DNA from: Lunatimonas lonarensis
GTDB lineage: Bacteria; Bacteroidota; Bacteroidia; Cytophagales; Cyclobacteriaceae
DNA length: 52,393 nt
NCBI RefSeq assembly: GCF_000390185.1
Contig: NZ_AQHR01000051.1
Location: forward strand, 1 to 52,393
Direction of reading: 5' to 3'
A model generated the notes under the pieces. It did no database searches. It was given only the letters and a program-made list of their open reading frames with translations, and was not told the origin of the DNA. A program made the translations under genes and the position numbers. How positions within the stretch are numbered: position 1 is the first letter of the stretch; each line of letters begins with the position of its first letter. This document shows, piece by piece, positions 8,669 to 17,696 of this stretch.

Positions 8669-11600
8669 ACTTTAGGGGATATGGTAATCGACTGATTGCG
8701 GGAGCGGTCCTGGGCATATTGCTACTGGCCGTTTATTTGTTTTTGACGCTTGTGTCGGAGGAGGCTTCCCTGCAAGGGGAAAAAGCTTTCATTCTCCCTG
8801 AGGGGTTCGAAATGACAGAGGCGGTGTTGCCCGGACTGTTGAGCTACCCGATGTTTGCCAGTTTCGACGACTCGGGCAACTTGTTTGTTTTTGAATCCAG
8901 CGGGCACACAGATGGTACCCAGGAAATTTTGGATCGTCCTGATTTCCGCATCCTGTTGCTTCGGGATCTGGATGGGGATGGGGTCTTTGACCACCGCACG
9001 GTCTATGCCGATAGCCTGCCCTTTCCCATGGGAGGTACCTTTTTTCAGGGCAGCCTGTATGTTACTGCGGTTCCGGACCTGCTGAATTTTACCGATACAG
9101 ACGGTGACGGGGTAGCGGAGGAAAAGGAAATACTGCTTTCCGGTTGGAAATTAAACCACAACGCAGCCATCCTTAGTGGCCCATTTATGGGGCCGGACGG
9201 ATGGCTGTATATGGCCGATGCCCGGAGGGGCTTCGATATCACCACCAACGAGGGCAAGCAACTTTCGGGCAAGGGTGCGCGCATCTGGCGTTGTTTGCCG
9301 GATGGATCCCGGTTGGAATCCTTTGCCGGCGGCGGGTTTGACAATGCCGTTGAGCTGGCTTTTACTCCTTCCGGAGAGGTGTTCGGTACCATGACCTATT
9401 TTGTCGATCCCCAAGGCGGCTACCGCGATGCACTGATGCACTGGGTGGAAGGAGGGGTTTTTCCCAAGCCTAACCCGGTGATAGAGGAGGACGGGTTGGT
9501 ACTGACGGGAGATCTTATGCCCGTTATGTCCAAGATGGCGAGGGTTTCCCCCTCCGGACTGGTGCGCTATGAGGGGGACTTCTGGGGGGAAGGCTTCGAG
9601 GGCAATCTGTTTCATGCGCAGTTTAATACGGGAAGAATTGTGCGCAGTGTGGTAGAAGAGACCGGAGCCAGCTTTGCAAGCAATGATACTTATTTTTTGG
9701 AATCCAAGGCGGCGGATTTTCACCCCACGGATGTATTGCAGGATGGAGATGGAAGCTTGCTGGTCGTCAATACGGGCGGGTGGTTTATCGCCGGATGTCC
9801 GCTGTCCCGCACGGCGAAACCGGACATACAGGGGAGTATTTTTCGCATACGTAAGAAGGCAGCCCGACCGGTAGCCGATCCCTATGGCAACGAGCAGGCT
9901 TGGGATCAATTGGCTATCCCGTCCCTGGTGGACGCACTTTCGGTGCCCGGGCCGTTTATTCGAAAACGTGCCCAGGAGGCCATCCTACAGCAGGGTATAG
10001 CGGCCGTTCCCCATTTGCTGGCCCGACTTACCGCCTATCCTGATGCCGAGGTTCGGACGCAGTTGGTATTCCTCTTATACCGTTTGGGTGTGCTGGAGGG
10101 CCTGGAAGTAGCGGCGAAAGATCCCTCAGACTCGGTTCGAGCGGCGTATGCTAGGGTTGTCGGACTTGCTCCCTGGACTTCTGCACAGGCAACTCTGGTG
10201 GGCCTTTTAGAGGATGCCTCTCTTTCCGTGGTAAGGCAGGCCGCCACAGCTTTGGGCCGGTTAGGCAAGGAAGGGGTTTCCGCTGCGCTTCTTTCGGTGC
10301 TCGAACGGAGTGAGGACCGCTACGTTCGGCATGCGGTCATCTTTTCTCTGTGGCAACTTGGGGAAGTGCCGGTTTTGCGCGAAGCGCTGCGCCATGCCCA
10401 AGCCGGTGTGCGCACGGGTGCGCTGATCGCCCTGGAACAGGTAACCCACGCTGCACTTACCCAACCCGAGCTGCTGGCGTTTTTAACTAGTGAAGCGGAG
10501 GAGGACAGAAAGGCTGGACGTTGGGTATTAGGCAGGCATTTGGATTGGTCAGCGCTTGCCCTGCCCCTGTTTCGGCAGGTGACCACGGAAGGGTTGACGG
10601 AGTTGCAGGGGCTTTTTCGTGTATTCAGTGGTCAGGAGGTTTTTCAACGGGGTTTTGAACAGGTGCTGACAGCGAGTAAGGAGGATGAATTGCGGGAATT
10701 GTACCTGGAGCTTTTGCAGGGTGCATCGGTAAGGCCCTTTCCCGAGCGCTGGAAGCCCATCCTGGGACAGTGGATGCAAACGGGTTCGCAGGCCCTTCGC
10801 TCGCAGACACTTGATTTCGTACTTACGGGTAGCCTAACCGGTATGGAAGCCTACCTACTGGATATGGCAGACCCAACATCCCCCTTTTCGCTTCGGGTTC
10901 GGGCACTGCAGGCCTTGGCGCGGGAGGGCTACCGTCCGCCGGCTGAGGAACTACGGGACTTGATGGACGGTCTGGTGCAGGAAGCAGAGGGCAAGGAAAT
11001 GACCCAGGCAATCCAGCTTTTGGGCAGGATGGAGCTGGATGATGCGTCCCTGCTATACCTTTCGGAGGCCATCTTGCCCCGACTGGAGGACCGCTATGTG
11101 CCGTATATGCTCCCATTGTTCGAAGGGCAGGTTTCGGAGCAGCTTGGCGGCAGCCTTCTTGCTTTTTTGGTTTCCAAACCCACCCTAATGGACAAGCTAT
11201 CCGAGGACCAGGTGGCGCAGCTGTTTTCGGGAGAATTACCGGGTCTTGAGGATCAGGTGGCGGGGTTGCTTTCCCAAATCCGAAGGCAACGGGAGGAACG
11301 ACTGGCCCGCCTTCATGATTTGGAGGAGCGATTGATCCCAGGAGATGTGTTGGCAGGGAGGAATGTCTTTTACGGAGAGGCCGGTTGTGGGGATTGCCAC
11401 GCCGTCTCGGGGGAGGGGGCGGTTTTCGGTCCAGACCTGAGCAATATAGGAGAGATCCGTTCTAGGCACGACCTGCTGGAAGCGGTGGTGTATCCCAGTG
11501 CGAGCTTTGCGAGGGAGTATGAGTCGGTGGAAGTGAGGACTGCTTCGGGTGCCTGGCTGGGCATCATCAAAGAAAAAGATGCCGGCGAACTGGTATTGGA

Positions 11601-11772
11601 GATTGGTCCCGGGGTTTTTCGGCGTATCGCAGAGGAGTCTATCTTGGAGATCCGGGAGTCGGAGCAATCCCTGATGCCGGCCGGATGGGAGGAACGCCTA
11701 ACCCTCGGTCAGATCAGCGATCTGATGGCTTTTCTACAGTCCCTACCGGATGGGATAGGTGCTGTTCGGTAG
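8665..11772 (+). CDS. Membrane-anchored PVC-type heme-binding dehydrogenase-like protein (propeller + HEAT + cytochrome c)
   Basis: A 1035-residue protein of the family called PVC-type heme-binding CxxCH or membrane-bound dehydrogenase domain protein. An N-terminal transmembrane signal anchor (about residues 10-30) leads into a six-bladed propeller (about 45-390) with Asp-rich turns such as DLDGDGVFDH and DTDGDGVAEE. HEAT-type helical repeats fill about 410-880. A C-terminal c-type heme domain has CGDCH at 908-912 and a candidate distal methionine near M1004. The design suggests an exported sugar or alcohol oxidation module handing electrons to its own heme. It is the last gene of the four-gene operon. 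The architecture is clear; catalysis by the propeller is inferred from the family only. Confidence 0.85.
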   Translation: MNFRGYGNRLIAGAVLGILLLAVYLFLTLVSEEASLQGEKAFILPEGFEMTEAVLPGLLSYPMFASFDDSGNLFVFESSGHTDGTQEILDRPDFRILLLRDLDGDGVFDHRTVYADSLPFPMGGTFFQGSLYVTAVPDLLNFTDTDGDGVAEEKEILLSGWKLNHNAAILSGPFMGPDGWLYMADARRGFDITTNEGKQLSGKGARIWRCLPDGSRLESFAGGGFDNAVELAFTPSGEVFGTMTYFVDPQGGYRDALMHWVEGGVFPKPNPVIEEDGLVLTGDLMPVMSKMARVSPSGLVRYEGDFWGEGFEGNLFHAQFNTGRIVRSVVEETGASFASNDTYFLESKAADFHPTDVLQDGDGSLLVVNTGGWFIAGCPLSRTAKPDIQGSIFRIRKKAARPVADPYGNEQAWDQLAIPSLVDALSVPGPFIRKRAQEAILQQGIAAVPHLLARLTAYPDAEVRTQLVFLLYRLGVLEGLEVAAKDPSDSVRAAYARVVGLAPWTSAQATLVGLLEDASLSVVRQAATALGRLGKEGVSAALLSVLERSEDRYVRHAVIFSLWQLGEVPVLREALRHAQAGVRTGALIALEQVTHAALTQPELLAFLTSEAEEDRKAGRWVLGRHLDWSALALPLFRQVTTEGLTELQGLFRVFSGQEVFQRGFEQVLTASKEDELRELYLELLQGASVRPFPERWKPILGQWMQTGSQALRSQTLDFVLTGSLTGMEAYLLDMADPTSPFSLRVRALQALAREGYRPPAEELRDLMDGLVQEAEGKEMTQAIQLLGRMELDDASLLYLSEAILPRLEDRYVPYMLPLFEGQVSEQLGGSLLAFLVSKPTLMDKLSEDQVAQLFSGELPGLEDQVAGLLSQIRRQREERLARLHDLEERLIPGDVLAGRNVFYGEAGCGDCHAVSGEGAVFGPDLSNIGEIRSRHDLLEAVVYPSASFAREYESVEVRTASGAWLGIIKEKDAGELVLEIGPGVFRRIAEESILEIRESEQSLMPAGWEERLTLGQISDLMAFLQSLPDGIGAVR

Positions 11773-11926
11773 AAAAGTAGGCAGCTTCCTACCGATCAAC
11801 CGTGAAGGTACGAATTCCTTTTCGATGTATCCGTGGGCATTACTTTCCCAAGGCAGTTAAAGATATCACATTTATTCCATCAGGTCTTCTATAACTCATT
11901 CCTGTGTCTGCTATGAAGTTCAGTGA

Positions 11927-11996
11927 TTTAGGATTTTTGTTGTGCAGATTTAAGGATTTTTATTGTGCGGAATTTAGGATTTCTGTTGTGCAAAAA
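11927..11996. repeat. Three degenerate 22-24 bp tandem repeats in a non-coding stretch
   Basis: Units at 11927-11948, 11949-11972 and 11973-11996 follow TTTAGGATTTTTGTTGTGC with 1-3 changes each. The surrounding 11773-12122 holds no gene or clear terminator; loosely similar GGTTCAGG-type iterations follow at 12067-12115. It appears to be decaying intergenic sequence beside a pseudogene. Confidence 0.6.
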
Positions 11997-12122
11997 TCAG
12001 GATCAGCGCATTTCTATCGGATCTGCTTTATTTTTAAAGCATGGTGGGATGAATTTCGGAGGGTTTAGGGTTCAAATGTTCAGGGTTTCAGGATTGTGGC
12101 TTGAGCGTTCAAGGTTCAGCCT

Positions 12123-12653
12123 TCACTTCTCCAATTTTTTATTATCGATGACCGTAAATACACAGAAAAAGGCCAAATGGGGGTCTCCCTTTTCCGATCG
12201 TGTATGGTGAATTGCCGGAAGTGATCGGTGGAAGGTCTTTTTGGCGAAGGTAGTACCCTGGTACTTGAGGGTAACGGGCGCGTCCAGATCCAGCATTTGA
12301 TCGTTGAGGTAGATGTGAAGTCGATTGCTGTAGTCGGACATCCATGCCAGCGCGGAAGCACCCTGCAATTGCATCCAATGGCCCTTGCCTTCGTGAAGCA
12401 CTACCTTGTGGATGTAGGTACAGGGGGCATTTCGCTCCAAGCTGTCCAGCAGCTGTTTCCATTCCTCCGCTTTATTGTTTCGGTCATAGGCAGCATCCAG
12501 TGCTCCCATGTGTAGTGCAAAGGGCGTGGTTTTTAGCCCCAACGGTGAGGTTTCTTTGGGGTTGGTGCCTAGAAAATCAAGGGTATCAGGATGTAGACTT
12601 TTAGATTTTTCATGGATTTTAGGTGATTTCATTTGAGGAACTCTACGATCCAT
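12123..12653 (-). pseudogene. Truncated, internally deleted copy of the esterase lipoprotein gene
   Basis: The open frame (176 codons) matches the C-terminal part of the esterase at 15820-17085 almost residue for residue from ETSPLGLK onward (for example PFALHMGALDAAYDRN and VVLHEGKGHWMQLQ). The homologous part covers about 12123-12558. It lacks the signal peptide, the oxyanion loop and the nucleophile serine; the first 30 or so codons are unrelated. Relative to the parent, 54 codons are missing exactly between two AGTYGGACA repeats (parent 16029-16037 and 16191-16199; fused at 12332-12340). The copy therefore derives from the intact gene by duplication and slippage. It cannot be an active hydrolase. 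Confidence 0.85.
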
Positions 12654-13098
12654 TTTTTAGTTGGCTTTTTGGTAATCCGACCGTTTCTATCCCAATGTAG
12701 CTAGTTAGGGGTTTTGCAGCAGGTTTGTTGAACTCCGTCGCATCGTATTATCAGGCGTTGCTTTTTTTGCTACCATAAAATCTTAGTTTATAATCGATAA
12801 TTTGGTAAATGGGGTATTCTTGAGCAACTTTAGGATAGGATTCCACAGGCTTTAACAGTACGTCCTATTTCAATGACCTGCTTTTTCATGTGTCTATAAT
12901 TGTTTTTCAGTGGTCACATGGAATCTCGCATGGTTGATAGTCATCCCAGTGTGTGACGGCTATGTCATGCTCGATTTCATCTAGTGATGGGCTTTGTTTT
13001 TCTTATGGCTCATTTGCCTCATCTATGGATCAACGATAAGTGGTGTGTTTTCTGTTCGCTAAGGCAGTAGAAGCTGGAGAATAAATTGGTAAAAAGAA
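12654..13098. other. Non-coding stretch, no gene seen
   Basis: About 445 bp without a convincing gene, terminator or RNA. At 12658-12690 lies a segment resembling the leader of the amide hydrolase gene at 22221-23276. On the minus strand short readable stretches are broken by stops, so this may be decayed coding sequence that I cannot identify. The 3' part must hold the promoter of the glycoside hydrolase gene at 13099; no TAnnTTTG box stands out. Confidence 0.5.
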
Positions 13099-15384
13099 AT
13101 GGCATCTAAAGGAGTTTTTATGGGTATGTACAGGGATATCGATCTTGAATCAAGAAGTAGAAGAGAATTCATCCGTGCAGGGGCAGTGTTTTTGGGAGGG
13201 ATGTGGCTTTTTCCTACCCTGCCAACCTTTGGGAGTGCTAAGGAGATTTCCTTGCGAACGGAGGTGCCCTGGTTTAAGCTGCCCCTGCGCATTATGCACA
13301 CGGTGTTACGGGAGACAGACGTACAAGACTACGACGTAGATATCGTAACCAATTATGTGTTGAAGTCGGGGGCGAATGTCCTTTGCGTCAATGCGGGTGG
13401 CATTACTGATTTTTGGCAAAATCCCTTGCCTGCGGCCAACCTAAATCCATTTCTAAAAGGTAGGGATATCCTCAAGGATATCAGCGAAGCCTGTAAAGCT
13501 AAAGGCATCCGGGTAATTGGCCGGGTGGATTTTAGAGGTGTAGTGCCGGAGGTCTATGAAAAGTTTCCTGATTGGTTTGCCAAAAACAGGGATCAGCGTC
13601 CTATGATGATGACGTATACCAAACCTCATTTACACATAGCATGCTACAATACCCCCTACCGAAATGACTATGCCAACGAATATATAGGCAGGGTGTTGCA
13701 GGCGTATGATTTGGATGGTATTTGGCACAACAGCCCCGGGTATGATGGTATCTGCTACTGTCCTTATTGTCAGGAAGCTTACAAAGCCTACAATGGCAGG
13801 ACGATCCCCGTAATGGGGGAATCTTCGACGGAAGAATTGGATGCGTATATGGGCTGGAAGCGTTATGCGGCGGACGCCTATATGGACAAAATAAAGAGAA
13901 CCATCAAATCCTATGGGGAGGATAAGGTGTACACCGCAGAGGTGTTCAGCATGTATGAGGTGGGGCGAAGGGTGAACAACGGCATAGACCTGAAAAATGC
14001 TTTTGACCATTTTGACATTCTGGTAAGCGTAGCCTTCCTCACCGAAAATGCAGAAAATATTCATTATGAAGATTACAACTACGCACAGTCTATCATCAAG
14101 TTTCTCAAATCGGCAGCTCCGGAACGGGAAGCGGTGGTCATGTATGGCGGCAATGGCACCTCGCACAGGTTGGTTATAGAGCCTTCCTTGGATGTCAAAA
14201 TTTGGCTCTGGGAAATACTCGCGGTAGGTGGCAGGTTCTGGAACTGTTACTTCACCAATGTACCCACGATTGCCTATGACACGCGAAACGCTTTTGTGGA
14301 GGAAGATGCCAACCACTTTGTGAGGGAACATGCGGAATTGCTGGCAGGGCATGTGCCCGTTTCCCGGATTGGGATCTATTATTCCCGACCCACCCGTCTG
14401 CATTACAGAAATGAGCTATTGGAGGAAGAACAATTCGGAGAGGCAATTAAGGGCATGGAAGCGGTACTCATAGAAAGTCACATTCCCCATGATTTTATCC
14501 TTTCTGAACAAGTCAGTGCGGATAAGTTGAAAGCCTATCACTTGGTTATCCTACCCAATGTGCATTGCATGGCCGAAGCAGAGGTGAAGCTCCTAACGGA
14601 TTATGTGAATGGGGGAGGAAACCTGCTGGCAACCTATGCTACCAGCCTGCTGGACCAAGAAGGAAATCCCAGGAAGGATTTTGCCTTGTCACAGCTATTT
14701 GGGGTGAATTATGGTGGGGAAAGATGGAACACCCGAAAGGACAATTACCAGTTTATTTCTGCACCCGAGCATCCCTTGGTTGCGGAGGATGCTGTGAAGA
14801 CCCAACTGCTTCATCAATATGCCTATACCTTAAAAACCATGCCGCTATCGTCTGCCAAGGTTATCTGCCATGCGGTGCCTACGGTACATAACCAACCCCC
14901 CGACAAAGCTTGGGTGGAGCGGCTTGCCAGTGAGCATCCCACCATCGTGGAGCATGCGTTTGGAAAAGGTAAGGTCATTTATTTTGCCAATCAGCCGGAT
15001 GTCACTACCCATCAGATGGGACATGGTGATGCCAGAAATGTATTGGCCAGAGCGGTAAATTATTTAGTAGGGGAGGAAAATCTTCCTAAGAGCAATGCCC
15101 CGTCCTCAGTACATATGGGGTGGACAAGGTCGATCGAGACACCCGGGAAGTATGTTTTTTCGTTGGTAAATACCAGTTCTGGACCAAAAAGACCCACTAG
15201 GGAGTTGATTTCTGTACATCAACTAAGCTTCAGATTGCCCCTTCCCGGCCAACAACTTATTTCACATAAAATACTAAAGAATCAGGGCAGCATACACGTA
15301 GTTGGAGAGCCTGGTTTTGTTACGATTGAAATAGAAAAGTTGGAAGATTTCGTGGCAGTTTATCTTGAAGCCGAATACGTATGA
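13099..15384 (+). CDS. Exported GHL6-type putative glycoside hydrolase with trimerisation-like domain
   Basis: A 761-residue protein with a twin-arginine-like signal (SRREFIRAGAVFLGG). The first ~400 residues resemble the 'hypothetical glycosyl hydrolase 6' TIM barrel (YDVDIVTNYVLKSGANVLCV, GIWHNSPGYDGICYCPYC). Residues about 420-620 resemble a beta-galactosidase-type trimerisation/glutamine-amidotransferase-like domain (LVILPNVHCMAEAEVKLLTDY, GKGKVIYFANQPD). Related GH151 enzymes are alpha-L-fucosidases, a possible but unproven activity here. Two starts compete: ATG 13099, and ATG 13120 preceded at 5 bp by AAAGGAG (13108-13114), an unusually good ribosome site that would remove seven residues. 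It stands alone, with its stop 3 bp from convergent toxin-remnant DNA. Confidence 0.75.
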   Translation: MASKGVFMGMYRDIDLESRSRREFIRAGAVFLGGMWLFPTLPTFGSAKEISLRTEVPWFKLPLRIMHTVLRETDVQDYDVDIVTNYVLKSGANVLCVNAGGITDFWQNPLPAANLNPFLKGRDILKDISEACKAKGIRVIGRVDFRGVVPEVYEKFPDWFAKNRDQRPMMMTYTKPHLHIACYNTPYRNDYANEYIGRVLQAYDLDGIWHNSPGYDGICYCPYCQEAYKAYNGRTIPVMGESSTEELDAYMGWKRYAADAYMDKIKRTIKSYGEDKVYTAEVFSMYEVGRRVNNGIDLKNAFDHFDILVSVAFLTENAENIHYEDYNYAQSIIKFLKSAAPEREAVVMYGGNGTSHRLVIEPSLDVKIWLWEILAVGGRFWNCYFTNVPTIAYDTRNAFVEEDANHFVREHAELLAGHVPVSRIGIYYSRPTRLHYRNELLEEEQFGEAIKGMEAVLIESHIPHDFILSEQVSADKLKAYHLVILPNVHCMAEAEVKLLTDYVNGGGNLLATYATSLLDQEGNPRKDFALSQLFGVNYGGERWNTRKDNYQFISAPEHPLVAEDAVKTQLLHQYAYTLKTMPLSSAKVICHAVPTVHNQPPDKAWVERLASEHPTIVEHAFGKGKVIYFANQPDVTTHQMGHGDARNVLARAVNYLVGEENLPKSNAPSSVHMGWTRSIETPGKYVFSLVNTSSGPKRPTRELISVHQLSFRLPLPGQQLISHKILKNQGSIHVVGEPGFVTIEIEKLEDFVAVYLEAEYV

Positions 15385-15447
15385 CTAGCTGCTTTTTACG
15401 CTATCTTTTGTTGCCAATAGCACTACTTCATATTTCTTAGCTGTCAT
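15385..15447 (-). pseudogene. Truncated start of a MazF/PemK-like toxin gene
   Basis: An ATG at 15447-15445, overlapping the antitoxin's last codons in another frame, opens 20 codons: MTAKKYEVVLLATKDSVKSS. The first 11 residues resemble the opening of MazF/PemK toxins (K-x-YEVVLV), but the frame then diverges and stops at 15385-15387, directly against the end of the glycoside hydrolase gene. The overlapping order antitoxin-then-toxin is typical of these modules. It is most simply a toxin gene that lost all but its first codons in a rearrangement. Confidence 0.5.
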
Positions 15448-15670
15448 GTTCGTCCAGATTTCCGAATTCGCAGAGCACCTTAATAGATTCTTCGCTCACG
15501 AGAATGGATTCTCCTGCCAGCAGGCTGGAAATGATCTTTCTTTTTTGAATCCGATTATAGTAGATTAGTGCCTCGTTGATATATCGATTTCTTGGCGTTT
15601 TTATTTTTTCTAGTAATTGCTCGGTTTCTTCGTAAACGATATCGTCAAGCTTTATAGATAGTGTTCTCAT
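15437..15670 (-). CDS. Ribbon-helix-helix antitoxin (MazE/CopG-like), now orphan
   Basis: A 77-residue protein: a short beta-strand start (MRTLSIKLDD), a helix, then KTPRNRYINEALIYYN, the sequence typical of Bacteroidota RHH antitoxins that pair with MazF/PemK toxins. The C-terminal tail would wrap the toxin. Only the first 20 codons of a toxin follow, so it is probably an orphan antitoxin that can still autoregulate or neutralise related toxins. Upstream (15671-15819) there is only a short hairpin (CACCGG/CCGGTG at 15773-15793). Confidence 0.75.
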   Translation of the reverse strand: MRTLSIKLDDIVYEETEQLLEKIKTPRNRYINEALIYYNRIQKRKIISSLLAGESILVSEESIKVLCEFGNLDEHDS

Positions 15671-15819
15671 GTCTTTCGATTTTTGAATATCGTAAAAGCA
15701 TTCGCTAATTTAGAAAACTCAAGCTGTTTTTCTTGGAATCTGTATTCTGGCATGACCGCTATTCGGCGAGGACACCGGCGATATGTTCCGGTGCTTGCTC
15801 GTTTGGTTGCTTCGGTTGT

Positions 15820-17085
15820 TTACTCCTCCAACCGCTTATTATCGATGACCGTAAGTACACAGGAAAAGGCCAAATGAGGGTCTCCCTTTGCCGATAGGGT
15901 ACGGTAAATTACCGGAAGGGATCGGTGGAAGGTCTTCTTGGCGATGGTAGCACCCTGGTACTTGATGGTAACGGGTGCGTCCAGATCCAGCATTTGATCG
16001 TTGAGGTAGATGTGAAGCCTACTGCTGTAGTTGGACAGGATGTTTACCTCGTTGCGGGAGGGATTGTATTCGGCGATGACCTCCCCGCCGGTTTCAATTA
16101 GCTCTTCCGGAACCCCCAACCAATAAAAGTCGGTGTGGTGCCGGTCATCCTGCTTCCATACCACTTTCTCGGGTACCGGGTTTCGGGTAAAGTCGGACAT
16201 CCATGCCAGCGCGGAAGCATCCTGCAGTTGCATCCAATGGCCCTTGCCTTCGTGAAGTACCACTTGGTGTATATAGGTACCGGGGGCATTGCGCTCCAAG
16301 CTGTCCAGCAGCTGTTTCCATTCCTCCGCTTTTTTGTTTCGGTCATAGGCGGCATCCAATGCCCCCATGTGTAGTGCAAAGGGCGTGTTTTTTAGCCCCA
16401 GCGGTGAGGTTTCGTTGGGGTGACCCGCCATCATGGATACGGCCGCCCAGCGATCCGCCATGCGGGGAGCCAATTGAAAGACGCCGTCGCCGCCCGCGGA
16501 ATATCCCAAGAGGTATACCCTGTTGGGATTTACCTTTTCCTTTGCCACGGCAAGCTGTATCAGACGGGAGAAAAAATCATCGATGTGCGCTTCATGCCAA
16601 AGGTTCCAGGTATTGGTTGGCGCACGCGGGGCCAGGTAGATGCCTTCCAGGCTGCCCATGGCCTCATCGTACAGGTGTTTTTGGTTTTCGTACTGACGGT
16701 TGTTGGTTTCCGGGCGGGTGTTGCCGCCTCCGTGCATGGAGATAAACAGGCTTCGGCCTTCCGCGGGTTCATCCCCGAATGTTTGGTAAAAGAATGGCAT
16801 TTGCAGCCCTTGGTAGCTAAGCTCCCGGGACTCCCATTGATTTCCGAAATCGGAGAGGAGCTGGCGTTGTTTGTCTTGAAACAGCAGGTCGATGCTAAAT
16901 TCCGCCTCGGCCTTTGTCAGTGGCTTTTGCGAGAATGCATGTCTTTCGAGTGGTTCCCGGTCAGCACTCTTTACGGCCAGCCAATCTTCCAACTCCCGTC
17001 GGAGTTCCTGGGAGCTGGCTTGCTGTCCATGGCAGCCTACCAGCATAGCCATCACAAAAAGTGAGCGTATGAAAAGATGCTTCAT
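15820..17085 (-). CDS. Alpha/beta-hydrolase (esterase) lipoprotein
   Basis: A 421-residue lipoprotein (lipobox LVGC, Cys18) with an alpha/beta-hydrolase fold resembling polyhydroxybutyrate-depolymerase/feruloyl-esterase-like proteins. The oxyanion motif HGGGN is near 118-122, the nucleophile S196 lies in GYSAGG, a candidate acid lies in GALDAAYDR, and the catalytic histidine in HEGKGHW. A C-terminal beta-rich tail follows (residues about 330-421). It is probably attached to the envelope, acting on an ester. It lies 113 bp after the NTF2-like gene on the same strand. Its last third has been copied to 12123-12653. The substrate is unknown. Confidence 0.82.
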   Translation of the reverse strand: MKHLFIRSLFVMAMLVGCHGQQASSQELRRELEDWLAVKSADREPLERHAFSQKPLTKAEAEFSIDLLFQDKQRQLLSDFGNQWESRELSYQGLQMPFFYQTFGDEPAEGRSLFISMHGGGNTRPETNNRQYENQKHLYDEAMGSLEGIYLAPRAPTNTWNLWHEAHIDDFFSRLIQLAVAKEKVNPNRVYLLGYSAGGDGVFQLAPRMADRWAAVSMMAGHPNETSPLGLKNTPFALHMGALDAAYDRNKKAEEWKQLLDSLERNAPGTYIHQVVLHEGKGHWMQLQDASALAWMSDFTRNPVPEKVVWKQDDRHHTDFYWLGVPEELIETGGEVIAEYNPSRNEVNILSNYSSRLHIYLNDQMLDLDAPVTIKYQGATIAKKTFHRSLPVIYRTLSAKGDPHLAFSCVLTVIDNKRLEE

Positions 17086-17198
17086 TATTTTCTGTTATAA
17101 ACTTAGTTGGTTTTGGTCTTCTTCGGGGTTGGTACCTTTTTCTTTGAAAGCTGTGCCGTCCGATTCAGGGTGTTTGGGGTCAATCCGGGTGGTTTGGC

Positions 17199-17696
17199 CT
17201 ATTTCAGTGCATCCCACTCCAATTTGCTCGCCCGGCTCTTTTGGTATTCCAGCATCATTTTCCAGGTACCGTCTTTGATCAACAGCCCGTCAAAATGGAT
17301 GTAATAGCCGTTCTGTTCACCGTTCTGTTCAAACGAATAGTAGAAGATACCGCTTTCATAGGCAGTGGTCGGGTCACCTAATCGCCGGTTGAAGCGGAAA
17401 GCCACCGATGATGTTCGTTGGCCTGCCTTGGTATCGTCAAATTCCTTCTTCCAGCCGGCCAGGGCCGTGGCGATAGGGTAGGCTTTTTCGCCGATGCCGG
17501 AAACCAAGGTTGCCTTTTCGTCAAACGTTTCTGCATAGGCTTCAAAGTCACCTTCGGCAATGGTGCGTGATACTTCCGTCCAGAAGGCGTCCAATTCGGC
17601 TAATCGCTTCTGCTCCTGGGGGTCGCTGTTTTGCGAAAATCCGTAGATGGAACAGAACATAAAGAATGCTACTAGGTTGATTTTCAGTTTTATCAT
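17199..17696 (-). CDS. Secreted SnoaL/DUF4440-type NTF2-like protein
   Basis: A 165-residue protein with a signal peptide (cut likely after YGFSQ near residue 22) and one NTF2-like domain. The pattern is a long first helix (ELDAFWTEVSRTIAEGDFEAYAETF), a short beta element (EKATLVSG), then curved strands ending in IHFDGLLIKDGTWKMMLEYQ. DUF4440-like exported proteins are common in Bacteroidota and their role is mostly unknown; they may bind or isomerise small molecules. It is the upstream gene of a likely two-gene unit with the esterase lipoprotein. It diverges from the cytochrome/FG-GAP gene at 17985, leaving 288 bp that hold both promoters. Confidence 0.72.
   Translation of the reverse strand: MIKLKINLVAFFMFCSIYGFSQNSDPQEQKRLAELDAFWTEVSRTIAEGDFEAYAETFDEKATLVSGIGEKAYPIATALAGWKKEFDDTKAGQRTSSVAFRFNRRLGDPTTAYESGIFYYSFEQNGEQNGYYIHFDGLLIKDGTWKMMLEYQKSRASKLEWDALK

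Noticed and set aside
11927-11996. Possible CRISPR array
   Set aside because: The units are contiguous and degenerate with no spacers, and no cas genes are present.
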